From Nemophila menziesii (lineage: Eukaryota > Streptophyta > Magnoliopsida > Boraginales > Hydrophyllaceae), in assembly GCA_029959085.1 (NCBI GenBank), contig JARWIR010000061.1, positions 3,410,001 through 3,474,000 of the forward strand: 64,000 bases of DNA, written 5' to 3'. This document shows positions 46,036 to 59,628 of this stretch, piece after piece (the stretch's first letter is position 1; the number at the start of each line of letters is the position of its first letter). The position numbers were made by a program, and so were the translations under genes. The notes under the pieces are model-generated. The model was not told the origin of the DNA and did no database searches. It was given only the letters and a program-made list of their open reading frames with translations.

Positions 46036-47939
46036 ATTTTGACATGAAAATCAAATTTTAAATCTTATTTTTATTAATTTTTTTTTGTTTCCAAGAATCA
46101 ATTCAGTATAATTATTAAAAGAAATTGATTCAGATTTTGAATATGATATATCTATTGAAGAGAAATGCATAACAGATGATTCCAACACCATAAAAATGGA
46201 TCTTAATGACAAACAATGACAATGAAATGATGAACTAATTAAAAATATAAAGAATATATTATTATTATAAGGACTTATTAGTTTATATGTTATAGTGATG
46301 CATCACAGTATTTCATATATTTTATGTTGGATTTCTAGCAAGGATAATATCATATATTTCATATAACTATATTATATAATTATTAAGAAAAAAGGAATGC
46401 TTTACAAAGATAATTTTTATTTTTCCTTTGTTGAAATGTTATGACCATTAATCTAATCTGTAAAAAAAATACTAAAACGTAATAAAATTACCCTATATTT
46501 TAGTGAGATTAGTACCATTTATCATCGAAAAATCATCACCTAGACTTCAATTTAGTGGATAATGAGAAAATTGTCATAAGAACAACATATAGTAACAATT
46601 TTGGAGAGATTTTAACATAAACAAATCAACAAACTATAAATATAATATTAAATTATATAATCAGATCTTTAATATAATAAAGAATTTAGATTCATTCTTA
46701 ATTGTATTTACACTTTTTTGTTCATAGAAAATTAGATCGCAACTAAAAGCTAATAATTTATAAATCTTTTTAAAAATTTACTTAGAATCCATTTGAAAAA
46801 TTGACGAAGATGTATTTGTTCTTGTTTTTTCATCTTCTCCTTCATCCATGAAAGATATTCTTATCATATGGGGCTTGAGTTTTAACTTAATTGAGGTGGT
46901 GTTAAAAAATTTTATTTAATATATAAGCCACAGAAAAAAGGTTTTATATAGTTATAATGGTGTTTTAATTAAAAATTAATTAATTATGCCCCACATTTTT
47001 TTGTTACTTAGGGCCCCAAAAACCCAAAGTCTTGTTATAAAAATATTATTGAAATTCAATTTCAATACTATTCTAATTAGATTTATTGGATCTCCCTATA
47101 TAATACATAAAAAGGAAACTTTTCTTTGTTAAAAAAAGTCAATCTACCGTATAAAAGAATTAATGAAAAAAAAAGAAAAAAGTGTGTCGCTATTGTCTTA
47201 TGGTGGAGTAAAAAAAAATTGTATATCAGATTCTAACAAGTTATTTATTTATTTTTTAAATTTTTGTTAATTTGATTTTTTTAATGTGATATCAATTGTG
47301 TATGTTTTATTATATTTTAATTAAGTTTCTTTTTTTATTTATATAAATTTGTTAACAATTTAATTATATAAATTATATTTATATTATTTAACTTTTTTAC
47401 TTATCTCCTAAATTATATGTTTTTACATATAACTAATTACAATTTATTGAATTATATATATATATTGAATTAGTTAAATAGTGTATTTTTATTGGCTGCT
47501 AATCTTTGTTTAAGTAAATTAATCAATTTTTGATTCATCGCTTATAATGATATCAAATTAATTTTTTATTAAAAAATATTTAAATGGTTTACAAAAGACA
47601 TAAGAATAATAAGTATTATTTAAAATACTAAAAAACTTAATGAATTAAAACTATATAAGTATTATAATTTAGTAATTATTTAATTGAAGATTAATTAAAT
47701 AATAAAGTTATATTTTATGTTAAAAATTAATTTCTAGTCTATTTTTACTTTTGAATATTTATAATTTGTAAATATAATATCTAATAAAAAAAATTTATAA
47801 AGTGCAATAAAAAAAATAAAAGTGATTATAATAAATAACAATGATTAAATTTTTAGCAGCAAATTAATTTAAATGGGGCGAAGAAAATATATGTATGTAT
47901 ATAACAGAAGGAAAAAAAACAAAAAGAGAAAAATTTAGT
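46036..47939. other. Very AT-rich stretch before the hAT remnant
   Basis: No coding frame. It contains 'cttagggccccaaaaaccc' near 47010, which resembles the GC-rich ends seen in some plant hAT elements, and may be the 5' non-coding part of the element at 47940. Confidence 0.4.
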
Positions 47940-48725
47940 TTGATCTCAAGTTGAAAATATTTTTAAATTCTTTCAAATTAATAAAAAGTCGGAAGAATTG
48001 GTCTCTAATAAAGATTTGATTAATGAAGATCATAACACAAACGGAGATTTAGCGAATGAAAATTATGGTCAGTTTGAAATTTTCAAAAATTTTGTGGTAG
48101 ATGATTTGAAAAACAAAAACAATTAGCAAGGTGTGAATGTAGCCAATCAATATACATTCTATGTTCACTACATAGTGAGACACATGACATAAAATCGCTT
48201 ATATATTCAAACTTTTGAAACAAAGTATATTACTTTTGTTGTAAGTTGTTCAAGAATAGAGGAGCTGGTACTCAGTTCGATAATGATGGGTTAGAAGATT
48301 GGTGAATATTTATAAGAGGATTAAATGTCACGATGAATGAAAAATGGATTAAATTAGAGATGAGATTAAAGCAAAATGAAACTATTGATAAAAACATGCA
48401 AGAACAAGTCAATCGACAAAAGAAGATTAAAATAAAGTATTATAAAGAATATTTGGCATGGTGAAAAGTTTTACAAAAAATAATATAGAATTTTCGCGGA
48501 GATAATGAGAAGATTTATTAAGAAAATAATGAAATCTTTTTAGGTCTAACTAAAATATTTGTTGAATTTGATTTGTGATGGAAGAACATGTTCGGCATAT
48601 TGAGAATAATGAAATACAATATCATCATCTTGGTCATATGATTCAGAACAATATGATACAAATGTTAGCATGTGGGATCAAGCTTATGATATTTATAAAA
48701 ATACAAAAAGCAAATTATTTTTTGA
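47940..48725 (+). pseudogene. hAT-family transposase-like fragment (TTF/ZMYM1-type, DUF4371)
   Basis: Following frames through stops gives 'KKSEELVSNKDLINEDHNTN', then 'CKLFKNRGAGTQFDNDGLEDW' in parts, 'KLEMRLKQNETIDKNMQEQV', 'NRQKK', a decayed segment with 'NEKIY' and 'NNEIFLGLTK', and finally 'MEEHVRHIENNEIQYHHLGH' and 'MIQN'. This is the N-terminal half of plant zinc finger MYM-type protein 1-like / DUF4371 proteins, derived from hAT transposases: the TTF zinc finger, then 'KNETID', then 'EHVRRI.NNEIH.HYLGHKIQNE'. The RNase-H-like catalytic core and dimerisation domain are missing, because block X3 starts at about 48718. Confidence 0.75.
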
Positions 48726-50640
48726 TTTGATTCTCTTAAGGAGGCAAATTTTTCGAAGGGGATAGTTATTTTTTTGATTTGATTCTCTTAAGGAGGCAAA
48801 TTTTTCTTTTCAAATTTTATAATTTTTTTTCAAGTATGGATGTAAATTTTTTAATTTTATATTTTGTATCTTTTCAAGCCAAGGACCGTGGGAAAAATAT
48901 ATTTTTATAATTTTTTCTATTCCAACGTGGAGCGGGGGGGCTTTATTTTTAATTTTAGATTTTTTTAAGGGATGAGAGGGGCCATTGCAAGTTTTATCGT
49001 TTTTTCATTTTTAGTAGGGGATGGGGGTAAAAAAAATTAAATTTTATCCCATCTACATTATAAGAATGGGATGAGATATGTGCGATCTCTATTCAATACT
49101 TGAGATGAGATTTTCTTGTCACTCCTACTGCGATGGGATTTGTCCCATTAAAATTTTTGAGAATCCAATAATAGGAAAATAAGAAATTTTTGATAAATTA
49201 TTAATAATTTAATATGATAGTTTTCGTCTATAAATTTTTTTTATTATGATACATAAATTTAAGACTTTATCCACATTAAACAAGAAATAAAAGTATCTTT
49301 GTAGATTGTGAATGTGATGAGATTGGTCCTACCAGAATTGAGATAGAATTTTTCAACTCTATGCTAAGTTTGACATAAGATTTGTCTCATCTCTAATTTT
49401 TAAACTGAGAAAGAGATTGGCCTATCTCCTTTCTAAGATTGAGATGTGTCTCATATTCAAGTTTAGTTGAGGTGGAATTTATCTTATCTTTATTCTAATA
49501 TTGAGATTAAATTTGTCACATATCTAATTTTAAAACTATGTTGGAATACGTTCCATTTTTATTCTAATACTAAGATGAGATTTGTCTCATTGTCTCATTT
49601 CCATTATAAGATTAAGATTGGACCTATCCCCTCTACTATTTGTCTCACTTCTATTATAAATTGAAATTGTATTTGTCCCTTCTCTAAAGACTATTTGGAG
49701 TGCTTTTTTATACAATACATAGAGTATATCTGGGGAGCAGAAAATAGATCAATGAAAGAACTCACTCTCAGATAGCAACTAAGGAAACTTATTAAAATGA
49801 AATTGAAGGACTCCATGTTGCTGTAAAGCAAAACAATATTACGGGAATACCCTTTATAGTTGAAGTCTTTGATTTACATTATTCAAAAGTATATCGAAAT
49901 CATGCATTATATTATGTGCACCACAGATTAATTTTATAACATCAGTCTCAAAATAGTTTTTAAACCTTTTGTCTTGGTAAAAGAATCCAATTGCCACTCA
50001 TCGTTTCTTTGCATATAAATTCATATTTAGTACATACTCTATTGAATTTGATGCTATGTATATCGTTAACTTTACGGTGTCAATCTTTGTTAATTCACTC
50101 GAAACTAATATGCATAATTCAACAAAGAATGATTAATTTACGGTTATTAAAATTTAGATCTCACAAATATATCTTATTAAAATAGATTTACATTATATAA
50201 CACATTCATAAAACTTTGGTTTTATAAATAGAAGATTATAGCCTCTATGATATTAAAAAAATATTATTGTGTATATATAACTAGTTTTGGCATTTAAGGA
50301 ATTAATAACCAAACTATAATGATTAAATACTAAAATTAGATGTAATATTCTTACATGGATATAAGTAAACATATACACGTAATACTTTTGATAATAGTTG
50401 TATATAAGAATAACGAAAGTTTGATCATGCGTACCTATTCCATATTCTAGTTGTTTTGTACTTCTCTTTAAACTAATCACATAGTTATATATACTAATAA
50501 AGTGATTAAGATAAAGAACATTATTGAAACATTAAACATTTATACTCAATCCATACTTTTGTATACTATAATGCTATTTTCTTTGTTTTCTTAAAAATAT
50601 ATTGACCATTAGTTAAATAAAAGAATATACATTCTATAGT
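48718..50640. repeat. Repeat block X, copy X3 (internally deleted)
   Basis: Matches X1 and X2 from 'ttctcttaaggaggcaaatt' (present twice, near 48731 and 48783) through the 'gatttgtctcat' array (49040-49680) to the AT-rich tail. The minus-strand gene-like segment is mostly deleted, with a join near 49870. Confidence 0.65.
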
Positions 50641-50664
50641 ATAAGAAAACTATCATTCTACAGA

Positions 50665-50937
50665 TGTTAAGCGGTTAAAAACAAGTAAAGACTCTGTCCG
50701 ATATTAACATTAAGTTAAAAAAAACAAAATATCTTACAAAAGTGTGTCACGCCGTCGGTGATGAATAATGTTTGTTCCCTTATGCCTTTGTCAGTTGATG
50801 GTGTCTTTGTGGGGAAAGATCTTGCACTGGTTGCCAACAAGGCTCATAGAGCGATTGGGTCTCTTCTTTTATGCCAGCTGGTATGTCTGGGGTGTGATAA
50901 AATTAAACGATAAATAAGAGGACCTATTGACCGTAAG
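50665..50937. repeat. LTR flank plus last bases of an Athila LTR, fragment D
   Basis: Nearly identical to 17795-18065. It breaks inside the LTR terminus after 'gacctattgaccgtaag'. It follows X3 in the same order as in the other segments. Confidence 0.75.
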
Positions 50938-51441
50938 ATAAAATATTTTCTAATTTACCTTTAAAAAGAGAAACTTAATTGTGAAAGCATTCAGAAATAA
51001 ATCTTTAAGTAAAACAAAAGAAATAAAATTTACAATCTACTTTTAATATTTTCTAATTTACATCGTTGTAATCCATCTAATTTGTGCTTTTACCTTTATT
51101 TTGCAAGAGGTAAGTCCAACTTAACATGTTAGTCAAGTATTATACTTTATAATATTCTTGATGAACTAGATATACAAACAACAAACAAGAGTGATCAATC
51201 ACCACCTCCACCTAACATTAACTAGATTGAACCTAACCTAAACAAAAACTGAGCAATGAAACTAATGAATGAACGAGGTATATTATTTGTTATTAAGGGA
51301 GTTTAAGACACTTATTATTGAATATACGGTCTTCGTGCAATTTTATTATATCTTAACTTCTCAACGTGGCAACTCAAAGTAAGTAAAATTAACGATGAAT
51401 TGGATTTTTTTTCCGAAGTGACTTTTTGCACGGGCAATGCT
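50938..51441 (+). other. Unassigned, with a possible Helitron 3' end at its right border
   Basis: TGCACGGGCAATGC at 51427-51440 followed by TTAGT and a (TA)n resembles plant Helitron ends, but the terminal CTTAG does not fit CTRR. X1 lacks this sequence at the corresponding place, so something was inserted here. Confidence 0.4.
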
Positions 51442-54400
51442 TAGTATATATATATATATATATATATTATTTCTCTCATTATATATTTTCATGTGACAAC
51501 TAGTAGGTTCATAGTAGTTTTAGAGACTACTTTAACGTAAATTATGAAAAAACATCAATTTCAATTCAAACATTATTATAAATATAAAAGTTACCAATAT
51601 ACCCTTCTAACTATTAAATAATAACTATACTTATTATTTAATAAGACATTTCAGCGAGTTTTTTACAGTCAATTAATAATAACTATATTAATTAATTTAA
51701 AAAAATGTAAATATAAAATATATTTTTACCAACGGAGGTTTTGAGAGAATTTTTTTAAATTTTTTTTCTTTTCTAAAACTGCCAGGGAAATGTTTTTCCT
51801 AGGTTTTTCCTTTTCAAAAGATGGGTCCTAGGTGAGAGAATTTTTATATTAGAAATTTTTCTTTCCAATGTTTTACATTTTCAATGGAAAAGTGACAATT
51901 TTTATAATTTTTTTTTCAAGTATGAATATAAATTTTTTCATTTGTAGATTTTATATCTTTTATATCCAGGGACTCGTGGGAAGAATATTTTTTATTATTT
52001 TTTTCTTTTCTAGCGAGAAGCAAGGGAGTTTATTTTTATTCTAAGATTATTTTATTCTTTTAAGGGATGAGGGTGGCTAGGGCAAGTTTTATCGTTTTAT
52101 CGTTTTTTCTTTTTTAGTATGGGTTTGGGGTGAAAAAAATTAAATTTTTTTATCTTTTCCAACAAAGGGATCGGGAGGGGGAAGAGATTTATCCCATCTA
52201 CATTATAAGATTGGGATGAGATTTGTGTTATCAAGATTTAGATGAGATTTTCTTGTCACTCTTACTAAGATGAATTTGTCCCATTAATTTTTTTGAGAAT
52301 CCAATAATAAGAAAATAAGCATTTTTTGATAAATTATTAATAATTTAATATGATAGTTTTCATCTATGATTTTGTACATATGATACATAAATTTGAGATT
52401 TGATCCACTGTAAATAAGAAATAAAAGTTTCTTTGTAAATTGTGCATGTGATGAGACATGTCTTACCAAAATTGAGAATAAATTTGTCACTTCTATGCTA
52501 TGCTTTTGAAAAGATTTGTCTCATCTTCAAGTTTAGATTGAGATAGAATTTGTATTATATCCATTCCAAGATTGAGATAAAATTTGTCACATATCTAATT
52601 TTGAAATTATGATGGAATATGTTCCATTTTATTCTAATACTGAGACGAGATTTATCTCATCGTCAACCCTAAGTCTAAGATAAAATTTGTCTCATTTCCA
52701 TTATAATATTAAGATAAGACCTATCCCCTCTCTAATTCGTCTCATCTTCATTCAGAATTTGCGATGGGATTTGTTCCTTTTCTAGAGACTAGAGTTTGGA
52801 GTGCTTTTTTGTACAATACCTAGTTTTAATGAAATACTTTAGTGTATATCGGGTGGGCAAAAAATAGATCAGTGAAATAAGTCACTCTCATGTAGAAATT
52901 AAGGGAAACTTGTTAAAATGAAACTGAAGGATTCCATGTAGATGTGAAACATTAAAAGTCGAAGTATTATGAGAATTCTATGCTCTTCAATAACATATTT
53001 AAGTAACACTAAATGTTTTTCCTTAAAATGAAAGTGCATAAAGATATCAAAACTTTGACATAATTTTTTTTTCCTCTTGAGATAGATCCTTCTCGAATGC
53101 ATTTGGATAAAGTAAATTCCTTTCTAAAATAAAATCTATTCTTTGTTTTCTCTCATCAAGACGTTTAGAGTAAACACGTATTACACAAAGCTTCACTTCA
53201 TGCTCTTCTTTAGAATTTGTGTCCTAAAATTCCATATAAGTAATTGTTCAGCATCATTGTCATATCCACGATCAAATTCTTGTCTTTTTGAATTATATCA
53301 ACTTAACTTATAAATGAAGAGCCTTTATCTTTTGATGATTGTGTTACAAAACTGTGGCTTTATTAGATGTTATTGAGTCACCCTCCAACCCATATGATGT
53401 GGGAGTTTGTAAGGTATACCATTCGCAGGACACCAATCCATCTCTTGATTGACTCCCGATCGCAAGTGCACCCTGTTTATACAAAAACTGATCATTCATT
53501 AAATATAGAGTGTTTTTTAGAAAAACAGAATAATAAACAAAAGATTCGCATACCTTACCAAGTCCTTGATTTACATGATTTAAAATTTTTTCCAATGTAT
53601 GCATTATATTATATGCACCAAATACTACTTTTATAGCATTAGTCTAATACAAATAAGCACAAGAGAATGTATTAATGTCATTACTGTCCATTAAAATTTG
53701 ACATAATTCATCAGCATTATCTTCAGCTTGAGATTAAAAAAACTTCTTCTAATTTTATCATAATTTGTTTTATTAGTAACTTCTTCACTATGTTTATATT
53801 CTTTAGCATTTAAAAGATTCTTTAAATCACTAGCAAATGAATTCAAAACACTCTTTACTTCAGAGTCACTTTCATTTTCTTCACTGTGCTGAAGGTGAAA
53901 GTCGTATAAAAATACTCACAATTCTCTCAATCTAAAATTGTGCGCTCGATCCTCCGAGAATAATTAAGTGGGATTGTTGTAGTAATAAATAAAGAGATCA
54001 CTAAATAGTATTTTCTTCGTGAAATAAAAGAATGATCGGCTCTCGTGGAGTGGAGGTGAAATAGACCTTATTATCAAAACTATTTATTAAAACATCTATG
54101 TAGTACTATGTATTTATTAATCTCGTTATGGCATCACAACTAGTCATATAAATTAAAATATTACATCCCTCAAACTGGTTATTAAAAACTAATGAGAGAT
54201 TTTCACATTTATATGTCATTACAGTTATTATAAAATCACAACTAATCACATCTTTTGATTGACAATGTAGTAAAATAAAAAAAATTAATTGTCAATATTG
54301 ATCTTCAACTCCTTTTTTGAAACTCCATTTTATTGAAACTAGAATGTTTAAGTAAATGCAAAAATTTAAGACCATTTATAAAGATGCTTGTAGAGATGTT

Positions 54401-54945
54401 TTTTCTTTCCAGTTTAGTTCGAGTACATGCTCTGGATTATTATGGTCTACAGAGCCTTTTGAAAAGTTAAATTAATGAAAAGAGTAAGGAGATATAGTGC
54501 AATTAACTTAAAATAGTTTTCAAACCTTCGGACATGGTAAACCAGTCCGATTGCTAACTCATCATATTTTATTTTCATATGAATTCATAATTAGTACACA
54601 CTCTATGGAATTTGTTGATATGTATATTGTGAACTTTTCAGTTTCAATCTTTGTTTATTCACTCAGAACTGATATGTATTAATCAACAGAGAGAATTTTA
54701 CGGTTATTAAAATTTAGATCTCACAAATATATCTTATTTAAATAACTTTACATTATATAACATAGTCTTAAAACTTTGGTTTTATGAATAGAAGATTATA
54801 GCCTCTATGATATTAAAATATATTATTATATATATAAATAGATTTGGCATTTAAGGAAATAATAATCATACTATAATGATCAAATATTAAAATTGGATGT
54901 AATGTTCTTACATGTATATAATTAAACATATATAGTTAATACTTT
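51442..54945. repeat. Repeat block X, copy X2
   Basis: Collinear with X1, from the (TA)n through the hairpin-monomer array (52180-52790) to 54945, where it joins copia sequence at a short shared 'ttttaag'. Confidence 0.7.
53340..53930 (-). pseudogene. Unrecognised gene fragment inside block X2
   Basis: Counterpart of 10800-11420. Minus-strand frames give 'SEENESDSEVKSVLNSFASD' then 'KNLL', and later VVFGAYNIMHTLEKILNHVN ending QGLGK before a GTATGC donor at 53553. The acidic start is better kept here than in X1, while the next exon has frameshifts. Unknown family. Confidence 0.4.
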
Positions 54946-54946
54946 T

Positions 54947-56660
54947 AAGCGCAAGGTTCATCTTCATTTTTAATAAAACATCACTCTAATACTACATTAT
55001 TAAATTTAATAGAAAATCCCATTTTAGGCCATTACATATGACCTAAAATATTTTTGGGCCAAACATTTTAAAAATACAATTTTTAGGCAAAACATATTCA
55101 AAACGCATATTTTTAGGTGATTTCACTAAATTCGTGAGATATTTCATAAATTTCAAGAACAATTTGGACACTTTAAATTGAGTTTGTAGTTTGTGATGCG
55201 GTCATATAAATATATAATTTATTTGAAATGCCCAAATTATCCTACAAATCTATGTCTCACAGAATTATTGAAATAACCTAAAAATGTGTGATTTGAATAC
55301 GTATGGCCTAAAGGCGTTACTTTTGAAATGTTTGGCATAAATCCATAGGTAACAACCTTAAAATTGAATTTTCTATAAACTGAATGTTACACCTTTTAGA
55401 ATCTTTCTTTAGACCATAAATGGATCTCTTAAGCTTGCATACTTAATTATTGTTCTTGGGTACAACACCTTAAAGTTGTTGCATAAAAATATGTTCCTAG
55501 AGATATCCATTTAAATATAGGTTAACATCTATTTTCCAAACTTCAAACTTATAACGTGTTGCAATACAAAACATCATACAAATACACTTAAGTGAAGAAA
55601 ACAGAGAAAAGGTTTTGGCCATAGTCAGAGCATTTTTATGATGATATCCTTTGGCTACTAGTTGATTTGTATATGTCACTACCTTTCCATACAATACTAT
55701 ATTTCTCTTGAAGAACTATTTACACCATATAGTTACAATACCATCATGAGGATCTTTCGAGGTCTAAATAGAGGTGTAGTACATGTAGTCAATTTTGAGT
55801 GCGAATCTTCATGCCACTTACTATAAGAAAAATCACATATCACATCCTTGTTGGTTGTATGATCATCTATTAGATGATTATCTCCAAATAAAAATATGTA
55901 TATGGTCCTCCATTTATACATCCATATCGTTTAGTATAGAGATATTATATTAGTCCTATAAAGACATTGTGTGTTTGTGGTTTTTAGAAATCATTAAATG
56001 GGTTTCTCAACTTAGTCCTCTTCTATTAATGAGATAGATATTTTTTACACCAACTCTACTTTAATTACGCCACCATCTTTTTTATTTAACTCTCTTTCAA
56101 GAAATGAGAATAATGACTAACCCAAATTTATGATCATTTACAAGTATAAGTAATACCATTTGAAATATTTATAATATCGCACAAATATACCTTTATTCTA
56201 ATTATCCAATTTTAAATAGTACGTAAACCCAGATACTAATAATTTTCCAACTTTTCTACCTTCCAAACAACATCTCGAATGAGGTTGTATTGACAAAACT
56301 GTATTTAAAATATAACTAACAATAAGGAGACAATTCTACCCATTTGTATTTTTAGTTTAGCTTTAAACTTGTTGAACTTTTCCAAAGATTTTAATTTATT
56401 CTTTATAAGCTATACAAATACGTAGTGTTTAAAATTAAATCTCAAGGTTATGAAAAATAAATGTTATCTTCTCGAGAAAATTTATTAAAAGGTTCACATA
56501 CATTTATATGAATTCATTCAAACAATTACGGGACTCTGAAACTTTGTCCAATAAAAGGTGAATTGGCCATCGTTACATGTAGAAAAGATATAAAGTTGTA
56601 CCAGATTCATAACTTATTGAATAAATTAATTCATTTTGGGCCAACATGACAATCCTCTTG
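54947..56660 (-). pseudogene. Ty1/copia pol fragment, second copy
   Basis: Paralogous to 14938-16640. The open piece 55694-55497 encodes 'NQLVAKGYHHKNALTMAKTF' and 'LKCICMMF' then 'VWKIDVNLYLNGYL', the copia RT segment (family: ARLVAKGY..., LKSIR, WQMDVKTAFLNG). Upstream, integrase remains extend to about 56620. It contains the same MITE-like element as the first copy and ends at the join to the LTR flank near 56670. RNase H and the RT C-part are missing. Confidence 0.7.
55011..55375. mobile_element. MITE-like element, copy 4
   Basis: Same position in copia as copy 3 (15006-15350), with better kept ends: 'tagaaaatcccattttaggc' on the left, and the reverse complement of 'aaaattgaattttcta' on the right. 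Confidence 0.65.
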
Positions 56661-56671
56661 TAATTAGTATG

Positions 56672-56779
56672 GCCATCTATTAATGGTGTTTTTATGGGGA
56701 AAGATTTTACACCCTTGGCCAACAAGGCTCATATGCGAGCGATGGGGCCTCTTCTATTATGCCGGCTGGATGTCCTGGG
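56672..56779. other. Flank of LTR-4
   Basis: Paralogous to 28950-29051 ('ctcatatgcgagcgatgg'). The join to copia at about 56670 removes the rest of the flank seen in the other copies. Confidence 0.65.
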
Positions 56780-58292
56780 TGTTATAAAATTAAACGATAT
56801 ATAATAGGACCTACTAACCGCAAGTGTACGGCTCGTTCCAAGTAATAGATAGATATTATGGATTTCGTTCTTAGGGATTGGAGTGGTATAACTCAAGTGT
56901 TCAAAAGAAAAGTTGTAGTAATTGCTAATACAGAAAATAATATTGTAAAATATTTTTGTTTGGTTTTAATTTATAAACAATTGAACGCAAATAAATAAAT
57001 AAATAAATAAAGCTTAACAGAAAGTAAAATTAATTAAAACTAGAGAGATGTAAACGCAAGGATGAGAGGTATACTTGAGTCTCGCAAGGGATCCACCTAA
57101 AATCATACAAATAATGCTTTTGTTTATGGGTAAATACGGTATTTATGTATTAGACGGGACTTTAAATTCTCCTAACCCCTGTCGAGGTGGACTTATTAAC
57201 TATTCTACTGTATTATAAACCTCGTCAGGGTGATTATACCTACTCTCATATGTTAAATTGTTTTAACCAATTGGATACCTGGTTAGTCAAGCCCGCCAGG
57301 ATCATTGACGAATACCATATGGCTGTTACCTATGTCCGTAATCAAACCTTCGATCAAGGTGATCACCCGCCACTTGTGAATAGTCCAATTACAAATACCT
57401 ATTTCTAATTTACGCCTTAATTAAAAATGGTAAACAAGCTCACAAATATATTTAATCCAAAATACCCAACTTAGTTTAAATCAAATAAACCCAAAATGCA
57501 GAAAAACATCAAATTGTATAAATTAGGCTCAACCCATATTGTGATACTCAAGCACTAACTGTTTAGCTCATATAAAAAGTAAAAACAATAAAGAAATTAA
57601 AGCATTAGTGTTTCCTAATACCGAAATAAGATAAATAACCTAATTAAAGGGTTTTGTTAAATTGTTGTTGAAGAAGAAAGACTTCTCCAGCTCTTACTTT
57701 GCCTTCTGGCTTTTTTATCTGCTCTAACTTGTAGAAATTGTGAAGTTTAATAAAAAATGAGTTTAAAAGGCTACTTAATAAATTATTAAAAACCCAAATC
57801 ATATAAGTAATTCACGTAACTGCTATACACAATCTAGTAAAACGGGCGTAACTTATGAGTCTTAATTCCATATCACCCGATCCTAATACTCAAATCAAGC
57901 TAACTCAAAGGCGAACTTTTTCATTTGAATTACCAGACTTTTAAATTAGTACCGTTTAGTCATGAAATCAGTATGTAACAGCTATCTAGAATCATATGCT
58001 CTTCTTCAACTCCTTGAGTTGTACTTCCACACCTTTGACCTCTCTTCTTGATCTAAGAATTTAAACTTCGCTTGTCCTCCTCATTTTAGTGCTCCATATC
58101 ATCTATGTAACTAATAACTTTATTCTAAAACAAACAAATTAACGCACAAAAGCTCTAAAAATGCAAATTATACAATTCCAACTAGAAAGTGCAATATGAT
58201 AAAATAAACATAACAATCTATCAAATAAGCCTAATATCTACCTAAACTGATGTCTCCTAAGGGAGTATATTTATCAAAAAAGGGAGAAATCA
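56780..58292 (-). repeat. LTR-4 of the Athila-like family
   Basis: 1,513 bp, closest to LTR-3. In the minus reading it begins TGATTTCTCC and ends 'ttttataaca'. The open frame 57187-57408 is an LTR by-product also seen in LTR-3. Confidence 0.75.
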
Positions 58293-59628
58293 AAGCCCTA
58301 AACTCAAACCTTTGTCGTCCCGACAAAGTAAAATAAAAACAAAGGTCTTATGTGAAACGCAAAAATGGAGAGTCTAGTGAATGGTAACCAAAGCACAACA
58401 TAAAATAAATCTCATATAGTATAACTTAAGAACTAATGTACACATACACCTGTCATGCAAAATCAAACATAAATAATATCAATTTAAAATTAACTTCACA
58501 ATGCTAGAAGGTTACACTTACTAATTAGCTCGTGATGGTTGCTATAGGGTGTTATCGATCCTCATTTCCTTTGAACGCTCCACTTAGCTTACTTCAAATT
58601 GGATGAATTATAAATTCACTATGTATCTAGAAATCACGAGGATTTAATGGTTTTAGTATTGTAGGCTTAGGGACCGTATGGTATGTATATTTTGTAAATC
58701 TAAGTGAGCTTTTTGCTCTCTCCTCACTTACCATCAACAAGTTGTCCAAAAGATTGAGTTTGCACTCGAATACGTTCTCACTGAACCCATTTGACGCACT
58801 AATTTAGGGTCACCAAATTCACCCAATAATCACTAAATATCGTTCCCAAAACTTCCACTTGCTGGTTACTTGATTTTTTTTTCTTTTTTTGTAAGATATC
58901 CCTGCCCATCATTTTGATGTGAATGGTCATGTCGATTATATATATATTTTTTTCTCTTGTTTTTTCAAAGCCCCAGCAATGGATTACAAAAAATATATCA
59001 TCAACAGTTGCGCACATCATACAAATGCATAGAAGTACCTTCCAATGTAATTTCCCAATGATGCAACCACCACCCCAAACTCAAGGTCAAGACAGTAAGT
59101 CTAGGATCGTGATTCAAGTACGGGTCATATGTAAAGTTCTATAAACTAGAGAGATATGGATTATATCGTGGAGACAAAATAAAGGCTTAAAGGCTGGAAA
59201 TGGGGCTAAGAAGGATAAAATTAGTCAGGGTTAGAAAGATAAAAGGTTTCAAACGGATATAAAAGAATTACCTTTATCATTTGCCTAGTTATATAGGTTG
59301 CCTCTAGTTCATAACTAATTGGGTTATCTACTCATTTCGAATCTGGTATGCATTTCTCTTCAAAGGATATGCCATATTCAAAATTTGATTCAATTTCTTG
59401 TAATAATTTTACTGAATTGATTCTTGTAAACAAAAATGTTGAAGAAAAATAAGATTTGAAATTTGATTTTCAAGTACACGAATGGTAGAATTTTAAAACT
59501 CCTCTAGCTGGTTTTACGAGGTGTTATGAATCAAAATATATATTATATTATATTACAATTAAGTATAATAACAAAGTTTTATTCATAAAATTATACAATA
59601 TAACAAACCCAAAAACGCCCGCCTCCAA
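58293..59628 (-). mobile_element. Athila-like 3' internal region, copy E5, and extension
   Basis: Collinear with 30560-31915. It ends at the unoccupied Helitron target (A at 59628, T at 59629), after which the DUF4283 block follows without interruption. Confidence 0.7.
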
